A stretch of 9,770 nucleotides of DNA. Source: Verrucomicrobiales bacterium (GTDB lineage: Bacteria > Verrucomicrobiota > Verrucomicrobiia > Verrucomicrobiales > DEV007). Shown one piece after another: positions 7,548 through 9,770 of this stretch. Position 1 is the stretch's first letter, and each line of letters begins with the position of its first letter. A program made the translations under genes and the position numbers. The notes beneath the pieces were generated by a model, which was not told the DNA's origin, did not search any database, and was given only the letters and a program-made list of their open reading frames with translations. The stretch is taken from NCBI GenBank assembly GCA_021648365.1, contig JAKISY010000139.1, positions 1 through 9,770 on the forward strand, read 5' to 3'.

Positions 7548-8036
7548 TTATTTCCTGGGAGCGGCGTGCTTCCAGCCGCCGTTTGATTGGGCAGCAAGAT
7601 GCAGCCCCTCCATGATCGCTGTCTTCAATCGTCCTGACCCCAGATTTTCGGAACGGTAAATCGGTCGGTTCGGAGCGATATTGGCTTCGACGGCTTCATT
7701 CTCCAGTTGATCCAATTTTGCTTTCAGCCGTGCGAAAACTTTCGGGCGTTTTTTGCTGAGGTCATTCTTTTCCGAAGCGTCGAGCTTGATATTGAAAAGT
7801 TTCCAGGTTTCTTTTTCATCAGCACTTGTTGCGTTAGCGCGGACGTGGCCATTGTGAATCAGTTTCCAGTCGCCCATTCTGATAGCTCCATGAAAAGGCG
7901 TTACATTGCGCAGGATGAATTTGTGCGGACTCGCCTTACTGCTAGGAATTTGCTTTTTCAACCCTGACGTTCCACTGCGGGCGGGAGCCGGGATTGGAGG
8001 GGGTGAAGGGGGAGGAAAGGGTGAAATGGCTCTCAT
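7548..8036 (-). pseudogene. C-terminal remnant of a second sulfatase, fused to repeat-derived codons
   Basis: From about codon 34 (KASPHKFILRN) the 162-codon frame reads as the end of an arylsulfatase-type protein: FHGAIRMGDWKLIHNG, then ETWKLFNIKLDASEKNDLSKKRPKV, then RLKAKLDQLENEAV. This corresponds to the small C-terminal subdomain. The catalytic N-terminal domain with the CxPxR site is absent. The first 33 codons (MRAISPFPPPSPPP through KKQIPSS) lie inside repeat copy 3 and have no sulfatase similarity, so the open frame to the ATG at 8036 is accidental. The break is at about 7937/7938, exactly the repeat's left edge. No sulfatase N-terminus is found beyond the repeats, so the missing part was deleted or moved rather than merely interrupted. 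The last codons overlap a small GC-rich inverted repeat. Confidence 0.85.
7555..7581. repeat. short GC-rich inverted repeat at the end of the sulfatase remnant
   Basis: GCGGC (7561-7565) and GCCGC (7575-7579) flank a nine-base loop within the sequence encoding the remnant's last residues (GGWKHAAPRK). The sequence resembles the small GC-rich repeats with a GGAGC...GCTTCCAGCC pattern that I recall from PVC-group genomes. There is no second copy in this window, so its repeat status is inferred. Confidence 0.35.
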
Positions 8037-8071
8037 GTTCCCAATTTAGCCATCGTTTTGAGAGAATGTCA
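7938..8071 (+). repeat. dispersed repeat, copy 3, long form with tail (subfamily T/G/G)
   Basis: The 66-bp core is at 7944-8009, followed by a tail of about 62 bases containing GGGGGAGGAAAGG, ATGGCTCTCATG, CCCAATTTAGCCA and GAATGTCA. It carries the subfamily bases shared with copy 1, plus private changes (TTCCAC for TTTGAC, GTGAAGG for GTGCAGG). Its left edge coincides with the point where sulfatase similarity ends. It is followed head-to-tail by copy 4 with a 134-base period. Confidence 0.9.
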
Positions 8072-8205
8072 ACTGCTAGGAAATTGCTTTTTTAGCCCTG
8101 ACGTTTGACTGCTGGCGGAAGCCGGGATTGGAGGGGGTGCAGGGGGAGGAAAGGCTAAAATGGCTCTCATGCTCCCAATTTAGCCACCGTTTTGATTGAA
8201 TGTCA
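8072..8205 (+). repeat. dispersed repeat, copy 4, long form with tail (subfamily A/T/A)
   Basis: The core is at 8078-8143, with the three subfamily bases shared with copy 2 rather than with its tandem neighbour. The tail can fold: GGCTAAA (8153-8159) pairs with TTTAGCC (8179-8185), a stem that is degraded in copy 3. The right boundary is near TGTCA at 8205, after which no similarity to copy 3 remains. Confidence 0.9.
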
Positions 8206-8343
8206 ATCAACAGCGACCTGAGATCGTGGGTCACGTTTATTTAATGTAAAAACGGTGAGGTCGGGATACGGTGGTGCCTTCTCCCCAGATTTGGAGAGTT
8301 TTTTATTAGTCGGGAGGCTTTAGACTTTAGACGGGAGGAGTAT
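8206..8343. other. spacer, no gene seen
   Basis: There is no recognisable coding sequence. It contains CGGGAGG twice (around 8320 and 8332) around CTTTAGACTTTAGA, a small internal repeat. TCTCC (8280-8284) and GGAGA (8293-8297) followed by six T could form a weak plus-strand terminator, but there is no plus-strand gene upstream for it to serve. Confidence 0.4.
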
Positions 8344-8350
8344 TTACTCC
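8337..8350. other. small palindrome GGAGTA-TT-TACTCC
   Basis: A perfect six-base inverted repeat with a two-base loop. It overlaps the stop codon of the short orphan minus-strand frame at 8344-8451. It may be part of a transcript end or of a small repeat; function unknown. Confidence 0.35.
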
Positions 8351-8451
8351 GTGTGTTCCGGATATTCTGCATCCAAAACAAGAACCGTTCCATCGCCGAG
8401 ATCAAGTTCTGGGGTTATGCTGCCTTCGGCACCCTCTGCGATCAGGCTTCG
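8344..8451 (-). pseudogene. possible orphan C-terminal gene fragment
   Basis: A 35-codon stretch open from a TAG at 8454-8452 to a TAA at 8346-8344, reading RSLIAEGAEGS then PELDLGDGTVLVLDAEYPEHTE. The acidic, regular composition looks protein-like, but there is no start codon or family match. It could be the tail of a gene truncated by rearrangement or a chance frame. Low confidence. Confidence 0.2.
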
Positions 8452-8465
8452 CTACTATGAATGCA

Positions 8466-9232
8466 CTATCGCGCCGTGGCAGTCCCATACATCCGTTCCG
8501 TCATCCCACCATTCAGCGGGGGCGAATGAAGGTCATCACTCCATCCCCATGAGTTTTGTGGAGGGATATTGAGCGGCTCAAGTGTCTCGATGTCAAAGGG
8601 TGGATCGGGTGGTGGTGGAAGACCAATTAGCCCTTCCCATAATCCATGAAGGCGCAAGAAGAATTCAACTTCTTCACGGCGAATCATCGTGCCGATGATT
8701 TTCATCTTGCCTTTACAACAGGGACAAATAAGCGGATCTTCGCCCCCAGCCTTCGCCAAGGCTTCGGCGGGCAGACCAGATTTTCATGATGAGGTCGCGC
8801 CAGAGTGGACGCAAGGCGCTGCGGCTTTTTGCTTCTGGTGCGGGTAAGATGAAAAGCGTCGGTTGTGACATCTGCTTTTTTTCGGGTTGGTTTGGAGATT
8901 CCAATTCGGGGCGGGCGCGACCGTGTTTGGCATCGAGACCGCGGCTTTTGTTGGAGTATCGTCCGTAATATCGGACGGTTTGCTGGCCTTTTGGTGGGAT
9001 GTGTTCGACGATGGCGGCAATGAAATCGGCGGCTGTGAAGATTTTGAAATTCTGCTTGGTGTGCCAACTCCGTTTGGAACGGTAGATCACTTTTTGGGAG
9101 CTTTCGTTTCAGGTGATTTTTTCCAGTGAGAACGGTGCGCGTAACAGATACTCGGCGAGACGGCGACGGCCTTCGACATCGTTAGCGGCGATGGGCTTTT
9201 CTCCGGCATCGAGACTGAAGCCGCTGTTTTTC
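8466..9232 (-). pseudogene. IS91-family (Y2 HUH) transposase remnant, C-terminal half
   Basis: Similarity begins abruptly at NSGFSLDAGEKPIAANDVEG (near 9226), continues RRRLAEYLLRAPFSLEKIT, then hits a TGA at 9111-9109, and resumes IYRSKRSWHT, FTAADFIAAIVEHIPPKG, TVRYYGRYSNKSRG. These are strong IS91/IS801-type transposase signatures. After WRDLIMKIW a palindromic insertion shifts the frame. The end of the protein continues in another frame as EDPLICPCCKGKMKII and REEVEFFLRLHGLWEG, the cysteine-bearing C-terminal domain, ending at 8466. The N-terminal zinc finger and the HUH and tyrosine catalytic region are missing, so it cannot act. An intact relative would be about 370-400 residues. Confidence 0.85.
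8748..8763. repeat. palindromic micro-insertion in the IS91 remnant
   Basis: AGCCTT-CGCC-AAGGCT is a perfect six-base inverted repeat within a GC-rich insert of roughly 37 bases (8736-8772), located between codons for KIW and DPLICPCC. In one minus-strand frame it reads SARRSLGEGW. Its length is not a multiple of three relative to the neighbouring transposase codons, so it breaks the frame. It resembles protein-invading palindromic repeats of the Rickettsia RPE kind by behaviour, not by sequence. There is no other copy in this window. Confidence 0.5.
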
Positions 9233-9239
9233 CATATTT

Positions 9240-9265
9240 TATTAGGGGAGTCTCCACTTAAAAAA
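9240..9265. repeat. diverged copy of the TAGGGGA..CTCCACTTAAAA motif
   Basis: ATTAGGGGAGTCTCCACTTAAAA closely matches the joined motif upstream of the Y1 transposase (ACTAGGGGAACCTCCACTTAAAA around 784-807), in the same orientation. It sits about ten bases from the point where IS91 transposase similarity stops. It could therefore be an element end or a rearrangement breakpoint. Confidence 0.6.
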
Positions 9266-9352
9266 CATCATTACAAATGGCGGGCTGCCGACTCTTTTTA
9301 ACTTTTAACTCACGGATTCAGGTGTAACATTGTTTTAAGCCACCCCGTAGCT

Positions 9353-9721
9353 ATGAATATAAATTATTTTTTCAAACGTCTACTTAGATCCGTTCCTGTT
9401 CTCCTTGGATCTATGATCTGTTTATCAAGTTGCGTCACTAATAACGACTATGCAAAATATTACACTTCAACTAATAAACCCTCTCTCAAGCCGAAGCGCG
9501 TTAGCAAAAACGAAATCCGACTGATTGAAATGGATAGTATGAGTAACAATATTTCGTTGGAGCGCTTTAAAAGAAATAGCCTTGAATGGGCTAAAAAATA
9601 CGAAATGAAAAATAACCTGATTTATTTGGGCTATACATCATTTCTGGAGAGTGATAAGTTAGTGGATTGCGCATCACCCGGCAAAGCGCATGGACGCAGC
9701 CCTCTTTCTATCGATTCTTGA
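9353..9721 (+). CDS. small putative lipoprotein of unknown function
   Basis: A 122-codon frame. Residues 9-27 form a basic then hydrophobic leader ending in the lipobox LSSC, so Cys27 would be lipidated after signal peptidase II cleavage and the mature protein anchored to a membrane. The mature part is Lys/Asn-rich (KPSLKPKRVSKNEIR, then RFKRNSLEWAKKYEMKNNLIY) with no recognised domain. Base composition is clearly more AT-rich than the rest of the window. The last residues after about SDKLV (DCASPGKAHGRS) look unlike the rest, and another frame opens across them, so the true protein may be longer and frameshifted here. The ribosome-binding site is weak. Confidence 0.6.
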   Translation: MNINYFFKRLLRSVPVLLGSMICLSSCVTNNDYAKYYTSTNKPSLKPKRVSKNEIRLIEMDSMSNNISLERFKRNSLEWAKKYEMKNNLIYLGYTSFLESDKLVDCASPGKAHGRSPLSIDS

Positions 9722-9770
9722 AGATATGAATTTCTCGATGATTCCCCCAGTTATTGAACCTTTGAGAAAA
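9690..9770 (+). CDS. open frame at right edge: continuation or new gene
   Basis: From ATG at 9690 the frame is open to the window edge (MDAALFLSILEDMNFSM, then IPPVIEPLRK). The same frame is open back to a TAG at 9660-9662 and reads WIAHHPAKR before the ATG. It is one base out of frame with the lipoprotein and overlaps its last 32 bases. It is either an overlapping next gene or the true continuation of the lipoprotein after a frameshift. No family recognised. Confidence 0.35.
   Translation, partial: MDAALFLSILEDMNFSMIPPVIEPLRK

Noticed and set aside
8280..8304. TCTCC...GGAGA followed by a T-run, resembling an intrinsic terminator on the plus strand
   Set aside because: The stem is only five pairs and no plus-strand gene precedes it, so I do not call it a terminator.
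8702..9067. Minus-strand frame beginning MAHQAEFQNLHSRRFHCRH
   Set aside because: It is a shifted frame of the IS91 transposase remnant; the family motifs read in the neighbouring frame.

Overview
The window looks like a genome segment from the Planctomycetes–Verrucomicrobia–Chlamydiae group, most likely Verrucomicrobiota. This is inferred from gene content: a very large secreted PQQ-type beta-propeller protein with an embedded methyltransferase-like segment and a C-terminal malectin-like domain, next to secreted sulfatases, an IS91-type transposase remnant and a Y1 (RAYT-like) transposase. No rRNA, tRNA or other taxonomic marker is present, so the assignment is not firm.

Layout. Positions 1-607 (minus) hold the first 202 codons of a REP-associated-type Y1 transposase that runs off the left edge. 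Positions 608-893 are repeat-rich: an 89-bp perfect tandem duplication, a 16-bp tandem repeat, and the first of four copies of a 66-bp dispersed repeat. Positions 1140-5486 (minus) encode the 1448-residue propeller/malectin protein, with a good sigma-70-like promoter at 5630-5658. Repeat copy 2 lies at 5852-5917. Positions 6012-7529 (minus) encode an intact iduronate-2-sulfatase-like enzyme. Just upstream of it in the reading direction, 7548-7937 preserves only the C-terminal part of a second sulfatase. Its 5' part has been replaced by repeat copies 3 and 4 (7938-8205), which form a 134-bp tandem. Positions 8466-9232 (minus) are a decayed C-terminal half of an IS91-family transposase, broken by an in-frame stop and by a small palindromic insertion. 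Positions 9240-9265 hold a distant relative of the repeats upstream of the Y1 transposase. The AT-richer right end (9353-9770, plus) carries a small putative lipoprotein whose end is either overlapped by another frame or frameshifted.

How it fits together. The propeller protein and the sulfatases are all exported or predicted to be exported and share a strand, which suggests a function in handling sulfated polysaccharide. The rest of the window is a record of repeat-driven remodelling: each gene break or gene boundary examined here carries a short repeat. The least explained element is the 66-bp repeat family. It falls into two subfamilies defined by three linked positions, has long and short forms, and sits exactly at a gene truncation point. 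No clearly new enzymatic system is visible. The repeats and the modified Y1 transposase are the best candidates for something undescribed.
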